DNA from: Buddleja alternifolia | Taxonomy: Eukaryota; Streptophyta; Magnoliopsida; Lamiales; Scrophulariaceae | NCBI GenBank assembly: GCA_019426215.1 | Contig: CM033394.1 | Span: 24,324,195-24,388,194 of the forward strand | Length of the DNA stretch: 64,000 nucleotides | Reading direction: 5' to 3' | In this document: piece by piece, positions 35,200 to 46,237 of the stretch | How the letters are laid out: each line of letters starts with the position of its first letter | Position numbering within the stretch: position 1 is the first letter of the stretch | Notes under the pieces: generated by a model | The model's database searches: none | What the model saw: the letters and a program-made list of their open reading frames with translations, nothing else | Told to the model about the DNA's origin: nothing | Translations under genes and position numbers: made by a program

Positions 35200-35900
35200 T
35201 AATTCATCAAAGACCACCATTAGAAATATCTTTGGATGTAGATACTCTTACAGGTGAGGTGTTCTGGAAATCCTTACGTAAACATATCTTAATTGCATCA
35301 TAAACATCACTTTCCTTATGCACTTTCCATTTCAAGAAAACTGCCTTCATTTTGGTGTTACTTGAAACTACCCTTCTAGTGGTATATTGTGCATGAAATA
35401 CCATCACTAGAAATAATTATGAGTTTAGATACTATTATTGTGTGATATTTTTTCGAACTAGTACAAAATCATTCCGAAAAAGCCACCAAAGCAACTCTGC
35501 CAGTACCTTGTTTAAAAATGCAGTAACTATAGTACATATTCTTTAGCCCGAAATGATCCTTAACCTGACCCGATTGTATAAAAATTACCCCGATTTGAAA
35601 TATCTATGAGTTTAGATGTTTTTATAGGTGGATTTTGATGGAAACTATTAAGCAAACATTTCACAATTGCATTCAAAGCACCACTGTCATATCCTGTCTC
35701 GAAATCCAAAAACTGCAGTACATATTCTATTGATCAGAAACCATACTTCTCGTCCTATGATTTTATATTTGAGACCACCATTTGAAAACTCTGTGGGTGT
35801 ACATGTTAATAAGGTTATCCATTGCTAAAATACATGTTATATTGTGACCAGAAATTAGATTTGTTTGAAGACTGCAAGGACGCCCCTGAAACTGACAGCC
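35200..35900 (+). repeat. Four degenerate ~190-bp direct repeats
   Basis: A shared core (ccaccatt..gaaatatct..tgagtttagatac) recurs near 35212, 35400, 35600 and 35772, each followed by related sequence (aattgcatc...catcact, then agtacatattct). Period about 180-195 bases by eye. Confidence 0.55.
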
Positions 35901-36185
35901 ATGGGCAGTCGATTTTGGAGGCTCGGGATACCATACCTGACACCTTAGTTTTGGATGATGTTTGGACAGGGGAGGAATCTGAATTGGTAAGGAGTTTATG
36001 GATGTTAAGTTCAAGTGTTTTGTATGTGACTTTTATGGATGGAGAAATAGTGAAAATGACGGCACACGGTGGTAGATAGAGCTATCCCGAGTAAATTCAC
36101 ACATAGATGAACATTTGAGTTTCGAGCTTCAAGAGCTCAAATTCGTGACAATGGTGGGATCTTGGACTTCACGATCTTCTCAACA

Positions 36186-36202
36186 NNNNNNNNNNNNNNN
36201 NN
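36186..36202. other. Assembly gap (17 N)
   Basis: Unknown bases. The sequence left and right of the gap belongs to different LTR types, so the gap may hide a repeat junction or join non-adjacent contigs. Confidence 0.98.
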
Positions 36203-37752
36203 CTATCTGATATCTTGAAAAAAAATTAAGAAAGAAATCCATTCCGGAGAACATGCGTAAAAAATTGTTGACATTATTGCGCATGTACGTAAGGGGCTAG
36301 TTTGAACCTAATTGCCTATATGGTTTGGATAGTATGACTAACTTGTTGTATTTGGTTGGATGATAAAGTATCTACGTTAAGAATATGACGGTGTATTTGC
36401 GGACAGCAGGATGGATTGTGGTTTAGACGAGACACAAGGCGATGACATCGAGTTGTAACTGTGAGGGTTTCTCTTTTCCTTAAAACTCTTTAATTGCTTT
36501 ACCTACTTGTGATTTTCTTGTTTCCTTAACAAATGTCTTATCAGTATCTTCTTGATTGGTTTGTGATGATTGTTGATTCCTGAATATTCTGATCGGTTCA
36601 ATATCTCGTGATTCCCAACGTTATCCTTTTCACGTCTATGGTATATGTTTTACCTCGAAATATTCTTCGGTCTAATCGTTGTCAATTTCCGCAAGTCTTA
36701 TCGCATGAATATCAAATCAATATCTTTCTTAACATGTTGAAACCATTGTATTCCTTGGTTCCATTCCGTCGGCTAAAGGAGCTAAGTGCTATGCGGGACA
36801 AAGTGCCACGCGACGGCGGGGGCCACCTCTTGAACCCGTAGGAGCCACCACTAGAATCCTAATGTCCGGCATCCATCAGCGATATGTCCCCTTCTTGATT
36901 AAAGCTTTAACTCGTAAAAGGCAGAGTGAAGGGAGCTAAGTGCTATGCGGGACAAAGTGCCACGCGACGGCGGGGGCCACCTCTTGAACCCGTAGGAGCC
37001 ACCTCTTGAATCCTGACACCGGAAGTTTCGCAGACTGAAGGGAGCTAGTGCTATACGGGACAAAGTGCCACGCGACGGCGGGGGCCACCTCTTGAACCCG
37101 TAGGAGCCCCACTAGAAATCCTGACACTTGCAATTCTCAAAGGGTGTGAAGTCTCCCGCTGGTATGGGACAGTTGGGAGACGGATCACGATCACATTATA
37201 TGATTACTAAAATATATGAGTTATTCATTTTGGTTTTGCTGTATGTATCGTGATTGATATTCATCGTTCTGATAGTTTATTTTCTCCAATGATTTGCTCG
37301 ATAAGTGTAATCTTGTTCCTCCCGTAATATTCCGTTGCAAATTCCTTTTGATAAAGGTAAAGCAAGCCGTAACCTACCTCACTGAGTCATTCGGACTCAC
37401 CCCTCCCTCTTTCTTCCTTTTCAGATAAGCTTAGTGTGTTGGATACGAAGGGAGAAATGAGGAGTAAAGGATGCATTAGTTCATTGCTATTAGAGAAAGT
37501 GCTGCTTTGGGATGTATGATTGGGTATGTATATGTTTTGGCTTGGAGTCCTGTAATTGACAGAGTTGTTGTTGAATTATGTAAGACTGATGAAGGATGTA
37601 TGGTTGGTTTAGTTGGAATGAAAATTTTTAGTTTCAGCAAATAAAGTATTAGTATAGGTCTGACGCTTAGCGCTGACTCCAGAAAGGACGATATTCCGGA
37701 TCGAGCCGGCGTTGCGGTGTGGCGGGCCACCAGGTGCTCGGTGGGCGCTACA
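36203..37752 (+). repeat. LTR 3' portion, right arm
   Basis: Collinear with the second half of the LTR at 15387-18466: conserved 'agacgagacacaaggcgatg' near 36424, three GC-rich subrepeats between about 36770 and 37130, and the end ...GGGCGCTACA at 37752, followed by the primer-binding site. The 5' half is lost in the gap. Confidence 0.85.
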
Positions 37753-37757
37753 GTTGG

Positions 37758-37769
37758 TGGTATCAGAGC
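37758..37769 (+). promoter_or_regulatory. Primer-binding site, right arm
   Basis: Exact TGGTATCAGAGC, five bases after the LTR end. Confidence 0.9.
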
Positions 37770-39790
37770 TTGGGTTAGTACCTGAGCTATACTTGGATAA
37801 GATCTTTGGACTTTGGCATGGAGTTGTGATTGGTTTAGCTTAGGAGATGAGTTTTGAAGATGTATTAGATGGGCGACAAGATTAGATATATCAATAGGAG
37901 AAGGAATAATGGTAATGTTTTTTTTTTACTTACTCTGAGAGGTTGGACCTTTTAAGGGATGAGTTGGTTAGCGGTAACTGCAAATTGGAGCAAGTAAGCT
38001 CATATCCCTCGAACCTAGTTAAGTTCTCCATTTTCGATACTTGCCAATCTTGAGACTTTTACTCATGGAAATTGCCTTAAGAGTGTTCCAAGCCCTAATC
38101 TTGTTGTATCCGTTTTAAAACTTGATTCCGTCTGGTTATCATCAACATTTGAAGCATTTTGATGTCCAGAGTAATCATCATCTATCTCAAAACCTTGTCA
38201 TGCTTAAATCCTTTAAATCCATTTTTATGTCAATACCTTCTGTTTATTCATTTATTCTTAATGATCCTGCTCTCACGTTTGTATTATCTTTAGCCATGAA
38301 ACTCCTAATCGTTGACTATTTTCTTTTGCTCTTGGTCACCCTTCAAGCCGTAAACTTGATTATAATTTCTATTTTTGGATACCAAATGTCATTGTATATA
38401 TTTGAGGACTCTCCTATTGAAGTTTGAACTTCCTTCAAAACTCTATGTGCAGTGCTTCCTTTGGGTGTCTAAGGATCGCTGACCCTAAGTTGAGAATCCT
38501 ATTTTTCGTCTTTCGAAACCGGATTTGTTTTTTTACCACTTTGAAATGTCTATTGAATACTAATCTTTACTTTTAATCGAATCATTTTATTATGAAATTC
38601 AATCTTTCTACTTGTTTCTCTGAGAATTATTTAGCTTCTATCTACAACTCCTGTTGAATAAACTCTGCTTGGACCTCCTTTCTTTTGATACATATTCCAA
38701 TTGTTTGTGCATATCATGGTAATTGCATCACTACGTTTTCAACTCCTCCTGGTACTTACCGTTAGTCTCTTTTATCCTAATATTTCTATCCCAGTCCTTC
38801 AGTGTTCAACGATTCTAGTTGTTTATTCAAAATGCAATTGTACAGTTCAAACTTTACCTCTCTGTGTAAATCTTCTTATATTCAATCCCATTTTAAACAT
38901 TTCAAATTATCCTTCGACCTGTAATTTCACTCACCATCTTTCAGTGATCATAGTAAGAATGTCTATTGCGTCCTCTTCTATTATACCATATCGCATCCCA
39001 CTATTATTGACGAAGGTTATAACAATCTTTGAGCTCCAATGTATATTCCTAAACCACAAATCATTGTATATCACTCTTTTTAGTAGTCCATGCTTGTTGT
39101 AATATATTTTATTCATAATCCAAAAAAAAAAAAAAAAAAAAAACTTTGATAGCTTTAGTCTTGGAATTTTGCTTTTGACTATTTAATGTTTGAAATCCAT
39201 TATCAAATGAGATTCTTCTTTCATTTTCCTTACAAACTATACATTGTCCCTTGTCATTGCTGACTTATATTCATGAAACCCTTAAAACTTGATTTGATTG
39301 TTGTGAAACTTCTTTGTATTCCATCTCTTTCGTTTGGATAACAAATTTTTATTTAATATTTAACCTCTTTGAATACCTCAAACTTATTCCTCGGTCATCT
39401 CTCTTTCTGAGCCACGTTGTCATCTCGTTCAATATCTTGAAATCCTTGAACATTTTACTTTTTGACTAGACACATATATTCTAACTACCTCAAGTGGACA
39501 CTCAAAAGTCTTGGTTAGATTGTTCATTTATGTTGTCACCCTTGTTCATGAGCTAACAATTTTTTGTATATCTTTCAGTAATTCGACCTAACTATTCCTT
39601 ATGATTTTGATTACCTTCAAATTCCACCATAGGCGACTGTCGATAGTGATTCTTAAGCCTAATTTTTTTCATAGAATCACTTATATCTTGTAACTTCAAA
39701 CCTAGAGCAAACATCAAACTTGAGAGTTTGAGCCCGTTTATAAAGTTATTATGTGCGAAATATTTTTTTAACAACAAACAACGCCGAGAC
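37770..39790 (+). repeat. Noncoding leader, right arm of the inverted repeat
   Basis: About 2 kb without a recognisable protein domain, the reverse complement of about 31590-33605. A poly-A run of about 20 bases sits near 39122. Several frames of 60-130 codons exist but the peptides are hydrophobic low-information sequences with no motif. Confidence 0.8.
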
Positions 39791-39855
39791 TATAGAGTGG
39801 CGCAGCGGAAGCATGATATAGATCCTATAACGACATTCACGAAGCAAGATTCATA
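39791..39855 (+). other. Initiator-tRNA-Met-like segment in leader
   Basis: GAGTGGCGCAGCGGAAGC (39795-39812) equals the start of plant initiator tRNA-Met from about its fourth base, including the Pol III A box TGGCGCAGCGG. About 17 bases later 'ctataac' recalls the CATAAC of the anticodon loop, and 'gcaagattcat' near 39843 is at best a weak B box. The 3' half of the tRNA is not recognisable, so this is not a functional tRNA gene. The left arm carries a more mutated reverse copy (near 31545-31585). Confidence 0.55.
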
Positions 39856-40408
39856 CAGCTACGCACACCATATTGATAGAAATACTGAGTGTTGTTCTAT
39901 TTAGATTCTAACACATGTAAAGGATCATCGTACAATGATCTTCATAAAGCCCTACAAGCATCGACGGTCAATGACACTAGAAAAGGGTAGGAGCGTCACT
40001 CATAGAATCTAAAAATGGATAGAACTTAGAACATCTACGTAAACAAGTATGAAGTGATCGAGAATCCAAGCCTTCGTCAACACCTTTTATATAGAAGACT
40101 TTCCAAGACGATTGAAACCAGGAAGGAAGGTTCAATTGCGTCGTCAAAGAACCATTTCAACAATCAAAGTGTATCGTACGAGTGTTTTAGAAGTACAAAT
40201 GTTTCAGTGAATTTTTTTTCCCGCTTATCAGGTCTATCGTAAGATTCAATTATAGAAATATCACTTGGACTCAACGCACATCATGTACTGACGCGATCTT
40301 TATTTGAGATGAAACATGTCATTCCAATAGGAACCCATTCGTAAAACGAATTAGGTGCAATAACTTCGATCAAATAAGAAAGACAAGTCCTAGCTCCTCG
40401 AGCAACCA
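39853..40408 (+). repeat. Internal noncoding segment shared with 21290-21865
   Basis: Same orientation and order as 21290-21865, including a TATA-like 'ccttttatatagaagac' near 40084. It stops at 'cgagcaaccac' where LTR sequence begins. No coding motif. Confidence 0.7.
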
Positions 40409-40775
40409 CTGAGTCATTCGGACTCACCCCTCCCTCTTTCTTTCTTTTCAGATAAGCTTAGTGTGTTGGATACGAAGGGAGAAATGAGGAGTAAAGGAAG
40501 CATTAGTTCATTGCTATTAGAGAAAGTGCTGCTTTGGGATGTATGATTGGGTATATGTTTTGGCTTGGAGACCTGTAATTGACAGAGTTGTTGTTGAATT
40601 GTGTAAGACTGATGAAGGATGTATGGTTGGTTTAGTTGGAATGAAATTTTTTAGTTTCAGCAAATGAAGTATTAGTATAGGCCTGACGCTTAGCGCTGAC
40701 TCGAGAAAGGACGATATCCTGGATCGAGCTGGCGTTGCGGTGTGGCGGGCCACCAGGTGCTCGGTGGGCGCTACA
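40409..40775 (+). repeat. LTR 3' end fragment
   Basis: Matches about 37383-37752 and ends ...GGGCGCTACA at 40775, followed by a primer-binding site. Confidence 0.85.
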
Positions 40776-40780
40776 GTTGG

Positions 40781-40792
40781 TGGTATCAGAGC
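40781..40792 (+). promoter_or_regulatory. Primer-binding site
   Basis: Exact TGGTATCAGAGC, five bases after the LTR end at 40775. Confidence 0.9.
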
Positions 40793-42134
40793 TTGGGTTA
40801 GTACCTGAGCTATACTTGGATAAGATCTTTGGACTTTGGCATGGAGTTGTGATTGGTTGAGCGTAGGAGATGAGTTTTGAAGATGTATTAGATGGGCGAC
40901 AAGATTAGATATATCAATAGGAGAAGGAATAATAATGTTTTTTTTTACTTGCTCTGAGAAGTTGGACCTTTTAAGGGATGAGTTGGTTTGCGGTAACTGC
41001 AAATTGGAACAAGTAAGCTCATATCCCTCGAATCTAGTTAAGTTCTCCATTTTCGATACTTGCCAGTCTTGAGACTTTTACTCATGGAAATTGCCTTAAC
41101 AGTGTTCCAAGCCCTAATCTTGTTGTATCCGTTGTAAAACTTGATTCCGTCTTGTTATCATCAACATTTGAAGCATTTTGATGTCCAGAGTAATTATCAT
41201 TTTTTTTTTGGATTATGAATAAAATATATTACAACAGGCATGGACGGCTAAAAAGAGCGATATACAATGATTTGTGGTTTAGGAATATACATTAGAGCTC
41301 AATGATTGTTATAACCTTCGTCAATAATAGTGGGATGCGATATGGCATAATAGAAGAGGACGCAATAGACATTCTTACTATGATCACTGAAAGATGGTGA
41401 GTGAAATTACAGGTCGAAGGATAATTTGAAATGTTAAAATGAGATAGAATATAAGAAGATTTACACAGAGAGGTAACGTTTGAACTGTACAATTGAGTTT
41501 TGAATAAATAACTAGAATTGTTGAATACTGAAGGACTGGGATAGAAATATTAGGATAAAAGAGAGTAATGGTAGGTACTAGGAAGAGTTGAAAACGTAGT
41601 GATGCAATTACCGTGATATGCGCAAACAATTGGAATATATATCAAAGAAAGGAGGTCCAAACAGAGTTTATTCAACAAGAGTTGTAGATAGAAGCTAAAT
41701 ATTTCTCAGAAAAACAAGTAGAAAGATTGAATTTCACAATAAAATGATTCGATTAAAAAGTAAAGATTAGTAATCAATAGACATTTCAAAGTGGCAAAAA
41801 AAAATACCGGCTTCAAAAGACGAAAAATAGGATTCTCAACTTAGGGTCAGCGATCCTTAGACAACCTAAGGAAGCACTGCACATAGAGTTTTGAAGGAAG
41901 TTCAAACTTGAATAGGAGAGTCCTCAAATATATACAAACGTAAGAGCAGGATCATTAAGAATAAATGAATAAACAGAAGGTATTGACATAAAAATGGATT
42001 AATAGGATTCAAACATTAAGCATGACAAGGTTTTGAGATAGAAAAATATTAGCAATATACAATTGGTGAATCTATATATATATATATATATATATATTAA
42101 ATGACGTGATGCATCAACTATTCCACAATGATGC
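40793..42134. repeat. Leader folded back on itself, with LTR stub
   Basis: 40793-41200 is leader in plus orientation (matches 37770-38185). From about 41204 to 42045 the sequence switches to leader in minus orientation (matches 32262-33200, with a deletion near 41936), and 42046-42134 is a reverse piece of LTR containing a (TA)n tract (matches about 15575-15660). No gene seen. Confidence 0.75.
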
Positions 42135-43586
42135 ACAAGAAAAAGACGAGGAGATACTGAAGTACTTAAAGACAATGAGAAACAAACCAGGTTCAAACTT
42201 TAACATCGATGAAGAAGGAATATTTAAATTTGCAAAAAGAGTTTCCTGAGCAGCTGAGAGGAGAAGTGTTAAAGGAAGTACACAAAACTAAGCTAGCCAT
42301 CCACCCAGGGGGCACAAAGATGTACAATGACATGAAGAAACAATTTTGGTGGAATGGAATGAAATCTGACATTGCAAAGTTTGTTCAGAAATGCCTCGTG
42401 TGCCAACAAGTAAAAGCGGAACATCAAAAACCATCAGGACTATTGCAGCCCCTTCCGATTCCATATTGGAAATGGGAAATGATCACCATGGATTTTGTGA
42501 CGGGTTTGCCTAAGGTGAGAAAAGGATTTGTTGGGATTTGGGTCATTGTGGATAGGCTCACTAAGTCTGCGCACTTCCTACCGGTTAGAACGAATTATAA
42601 GGTGGAGACCTTAGCAGAATTGTACAAAAGGGAAATTATCTGACTTCATGGGATACCGGTTAGCATTGTCTCTGACACAGATCCCAAATTTACATCTAGA
42701 TTATGGAAAAGGTTGTAAGAAGATCTAGGCACGAAGTTGAACTTTAGCACCACCTTCCACCCACAGACCGATGGACAATCAGAAAGCGTGATAAGGATAA
42801 TTGAAGATATGCTAAGGACTTGTGTACTAGACTGTGGAGAGTCATGGGATACACACCTTCCGTTAGTGGAATTCGCCTATAACAATAGTTACCAGGCCAC
42901 CATCCAAATGGCACCTTATGAGGCACTTTATGGTCGGAAATGTCGATCCCCGCTCTATTGGGATTTAGATGATTGGAGAGCACCATCGCGGGATGGACGA
43001 AAAAGGGCCTTGCGGGTGGAAATGATACAAGAAGCCACTGACAAAGTTCAAATCATCAAACAACAACGAATGAGTGCAGCTCAGAGTCGTCAAAAGAGCT
43101 ATGCCGACACACGACGCAAGGACTTAGAATTTCAAGTGGGAGACCAAGTTTTTATTAAAGTATCACCGCGAAGAGGCATTACGAGGATGGGAAAAGGGGG
43201 CAAGCTTCAACCTCGATATATAGGACCATTCCAGATCTTGAAGCGTGTTGGGGTAGTAGTGTATGAAGTCAAACTACCTAGCAATATTTCCCATATTCAT
43301 AATGTGTTCCATGTATCACAACTTAAGAAGTACCATCCTAATCCGTCGCATGTGATATCACATGAGGAATTACAACTATAAACCAATTTGTCATATGAAG
43401 AGATGCCGATACGTATACTGGACTGCAAATATCAAGAATTACGATCTCGAAAAATACCCTTAGTCAAGGTATTGTGGAGAAACCATCAGGTTGAAGAAGC
43501 AACTTGGGAGCAAGAAGATGACATGAGAAAAAGATAGCCGGATCTCTTTAGGACCTCTCAGAATTTGGGGACCAAATTCTCTTAAG
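42135..43586 (+). pseudogene. Integrase and chromodomain (Ty3/Gypsy chromovirus)
   Basis: A truncated pol retaining only its 3' part. Visible are the HHCC finger (AIHPGGTKMY, CLVCQQVK near 42393-42416), core motifs VDRLTK (near 42550), VSDTDPKF (near 42670; the family has SDRDP) and [12 protein letters not shown] (near 42753-42788), [25 protein letters not shown] (near 43225) and the chromodomain HQVEEATWE (near 43480). Defects: a small change shifts frame near 42240, stops occur near 42642, 42716, 43381 and 43535, and RT, RNase H and gag are absent. It is the closest relative of 14868-15374 in the window. Confidence 0.9.
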
Positions 43587-43598
43587 GAAGGGGGAGTT
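43583..43598 (+). promoter_or_regulatory. Polypurine tract
   Basis: AAGGAAGGGGGAGT immediately before LTR start TGTAACACCC at 43599. Confidence 0.85.
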
Positions 43599-46237
43599 GT
43601 AACACCCAATATTCTCGGCTCCTAATTTCGTAGAAGTGAAGGTAAACATTACAATCACCGCTAATTAGATTTCGTAAATTATTTGATTGTAGTGATTCGC
43701 GTTCGACTAAAAATATTTTTCTACTTGTTTATATAACTATTATTAAATTTATATGTGAAATAGGTTAGTAGTATTTACACCTCATGGTGGAATAGTTGAT
43801 GCATTATATCATCTAAGGTGTATATATATATCTATATATATTCATCTTCATCAATTGATTACTAATACTTAAATGGGATCATGCCTAACTACATATATAT
43901 ATATATATATATACATAGGCACAAACACATGCACACACACACACACACACATATATATATACACGTACCATTCATGCTCTAATAGAGAAAGTAAGATTAG
44001 GAGGTGGCAAATTTAGATAATTACATCTCATCTTGCCTAAAAAACATGGCTCATGGAGGATTAATCTCCATGTCTTTTTTCCTACCTTTTGACCAAGACC
44101 TCCTTATATACTACAATTCAGCCTTTCAAAACTTCATTCATCACCACACCTGAAGAAACTCTGAAAATTAGCACCTATCTCATCTCAAATACATGAAAAG
44201 CTGAAGGAGAAGAAAAAAAAAAGGATCATCCTTTCTTCTTTCTCTTAAGGTATATGGTAGTTAATCATTGCTTTTGCATGAATATGTTGTAGATTAAATG
44301 TAGTTCAAGCTGTATATGACCTGGAATTGAGAGTATCATATCATATATATGTATTTTAGTTAACTTCAATGGCATGATGTTCAGTTGTGTTTCGAACTTT
44401 CAGTTTCTGAAGTTACGTTTAAAGTTGTAATGTGGTGCCTAAACTTGTGAGTTTGATTATGATAAATTTTCTTGAATAAATTGATTGAGTTTTAAACATC
44501 TATGAAAAGTTTGGTAAGTATTAGAGTTTTGTGGAATTTTCTAAAAATCGTTGAACAAAATCGCCAGTCTGTTCGGCGGAAGTGAAAATTGTTACTGTTT
44601 TGAAGATATTTCGTGTACCTGGAAATTTTGGTTTACTCTAGAACTTTTACAGTAGCTGGATAAATGTGTTATAGAGATGTCACATATATTTCGGAATTTT
44701 TCAGTAAACAGGGGATTTTACAAAAATATTTGAATATAAGGTGTCTGTTCTGAAACAAATCTGCCGTGACAGTCCCGTTTCGTTGATCGAATCCCCAATT
44801 TGATAAGGAAATTAAATCTGGAAAAATTATGTAGACTTTTTCAGCATCCTTTCTGATATCCAGAAAAATTGGAGAAAGAAATTCCAATCCGAGAATGTGT
44901 TACAAAATTCTTGAAATATATTGCGCGTGTAAGGGGGCTTGTTTGTACTTAATTGCCTATATGTTTGGATAGTAGGATATAACTTGTTGTATGTGATTAG
45001 CTTAAAGTGTACTGTTTTATGAAAATGATGGTATTTTGAATCACAGGATACTTTCGTGATTCCGAGGCCGAGGCAACGACGCCGGTTTATTATTGTGAGG
45101 GTTTCTCTTATTCTTTCAACTTAATCTTGCTTACCATTTTTCGTTCCCTTTATCTAATAAATCATAGCCAAGTGTGACCTCATAAAGTTTCATTGATCAG
45201 ACTCTTATTCTCATCTAAGGTAAGTGTCCAACCGTGTTCCAATTTGTAGTCTATCGTTCTTGTTTCCGCTCGCTCTCGCTCGAATACAAATCAGTGTACG
45301 TATTCTAGTAGGAAACTCGTTGAAACGATTATTCTTCTTGGCTCTATTCCGTCGGCTAAGGGAGCTAAGTGCTATACGGGACAAAGTGCCACGTGACGGC
45401 GGGGGCCACCACTTGAACCCGTAGGAGCCACCTCTAGAATCCCGAAGTCTGGCATCCATCCGCGACGTGTCATTTTCTTGATATACAGTTTTGATTCAAA
45501 AAAGCAGAGTGAAGGGAACAAAGTGCTATATGGGACAAAGTGCCACGCAACGGCGAGGGCCACCTCTTGAACCCGTAGGAGCCACCACTAGAATCCCGAC
45601 ACCTGGAACACTTCATAGAACATAAAGGTGTGAAGCCTCCTACTGGTATGGGACAATGGAAGGTGGATCACGATCACATGATATGATTACAAAAGTACAT
45701 GGGTTATGTCCTCTGATTCATACGTAACATACTCGATTAAATTTACCTTGTGATATGTTATTCTATTCTTTTGCTTGCCATCGTATATGTCCATGTCGTT
45801 AATGATTTTCGTTGCAGATTCTATCTCATGATAAGGTACAGCAAGCCATTAGCCTACTCACTGGGTCATTCGGACTCACCCTTTTTTCTTTTCTTTTTCT
45901 AACTTTTCAGAAGAGCACGACATAGCAGGACCAGAGGGGGAAAATCTTGGCTAAGAAAGTTTTGAGGGTTCCCTAAAGTTTGAGAGTCAGATGTCATTGT
46001 GTTGAATACCTTGTTCATATAATTATCTATTTTTGCTGGCTTGGGGTTTTGAATTTCATCTGAACTTCTTATATATGTAAATAAGATGTTATGTGGTTAT
46101 GTATATATGTGGGTATCTTGAATTTTTTTGTATAGTTCACGCTTAGCGTTAGCTCGTGAAGGGATCGTCTCTCAAATTGAGCTAGCGTTGCGGTGTGGCG
46201 GGCTTCGGCTCCCATCCCCTGGCCGGAGGTTGTCACA
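43599..46237 (+). repeat. 3' LTR, about 2.64 kb
   Basis: Complete-looking LTR starting TGTAACACCCAA and ending ...GGTTGTCACA. Parts: microsatellites at 43820-43970, TATA-like TTATATA at 44104-44110, the conserved block at about 44510-44830, and two GC-rich subrepeats at 45360-45610. Its last ~60 bases differ from the ...GGGCGCTACA ends elsewhere, which marks a subfamily. It abuts a minus-strand LTR at 46238. Confidence 0.8.
43880..43968. repeat. (TA)n and (CA)n microsatellite
   Basis: TA tract, then CACACA tract, then TA, inside the LTR; the reverse counterpart is at 20881-20970. Confidence 0.9.

Larger units (their letters stand above)
34525..36185 (+). repeat. LTR start of the coding-free element, truncated at assembly gap
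   Basis: Begins TGTAACACCCC after the polypurine tract. A good TATA box, CTATATATAGAG, lies at 34759-34770 and may set the LTR transcription start. From about 35200 to 35900 there are four degraded direct repeats of roughly 190 bases. A short open frame at 35822-36079 has no recognisable domain. Where this LTR would end is hidden by the N gap. Confidence 0.6.

Noticed and set aside
35822..36079. 85-codon host gene fragment with an acidic peptide
   Set aside because: No recognisable domain, no intron/exon support, next to degenerate repeats and an assembly gap; left unannotated as a gene.
39791..39866. Functional initiator tRNA gene
   Set aside because: No acceptor or T-stem pairing partner is found: only the first ~18 bases and a weak anticodon-loop resemblance match.
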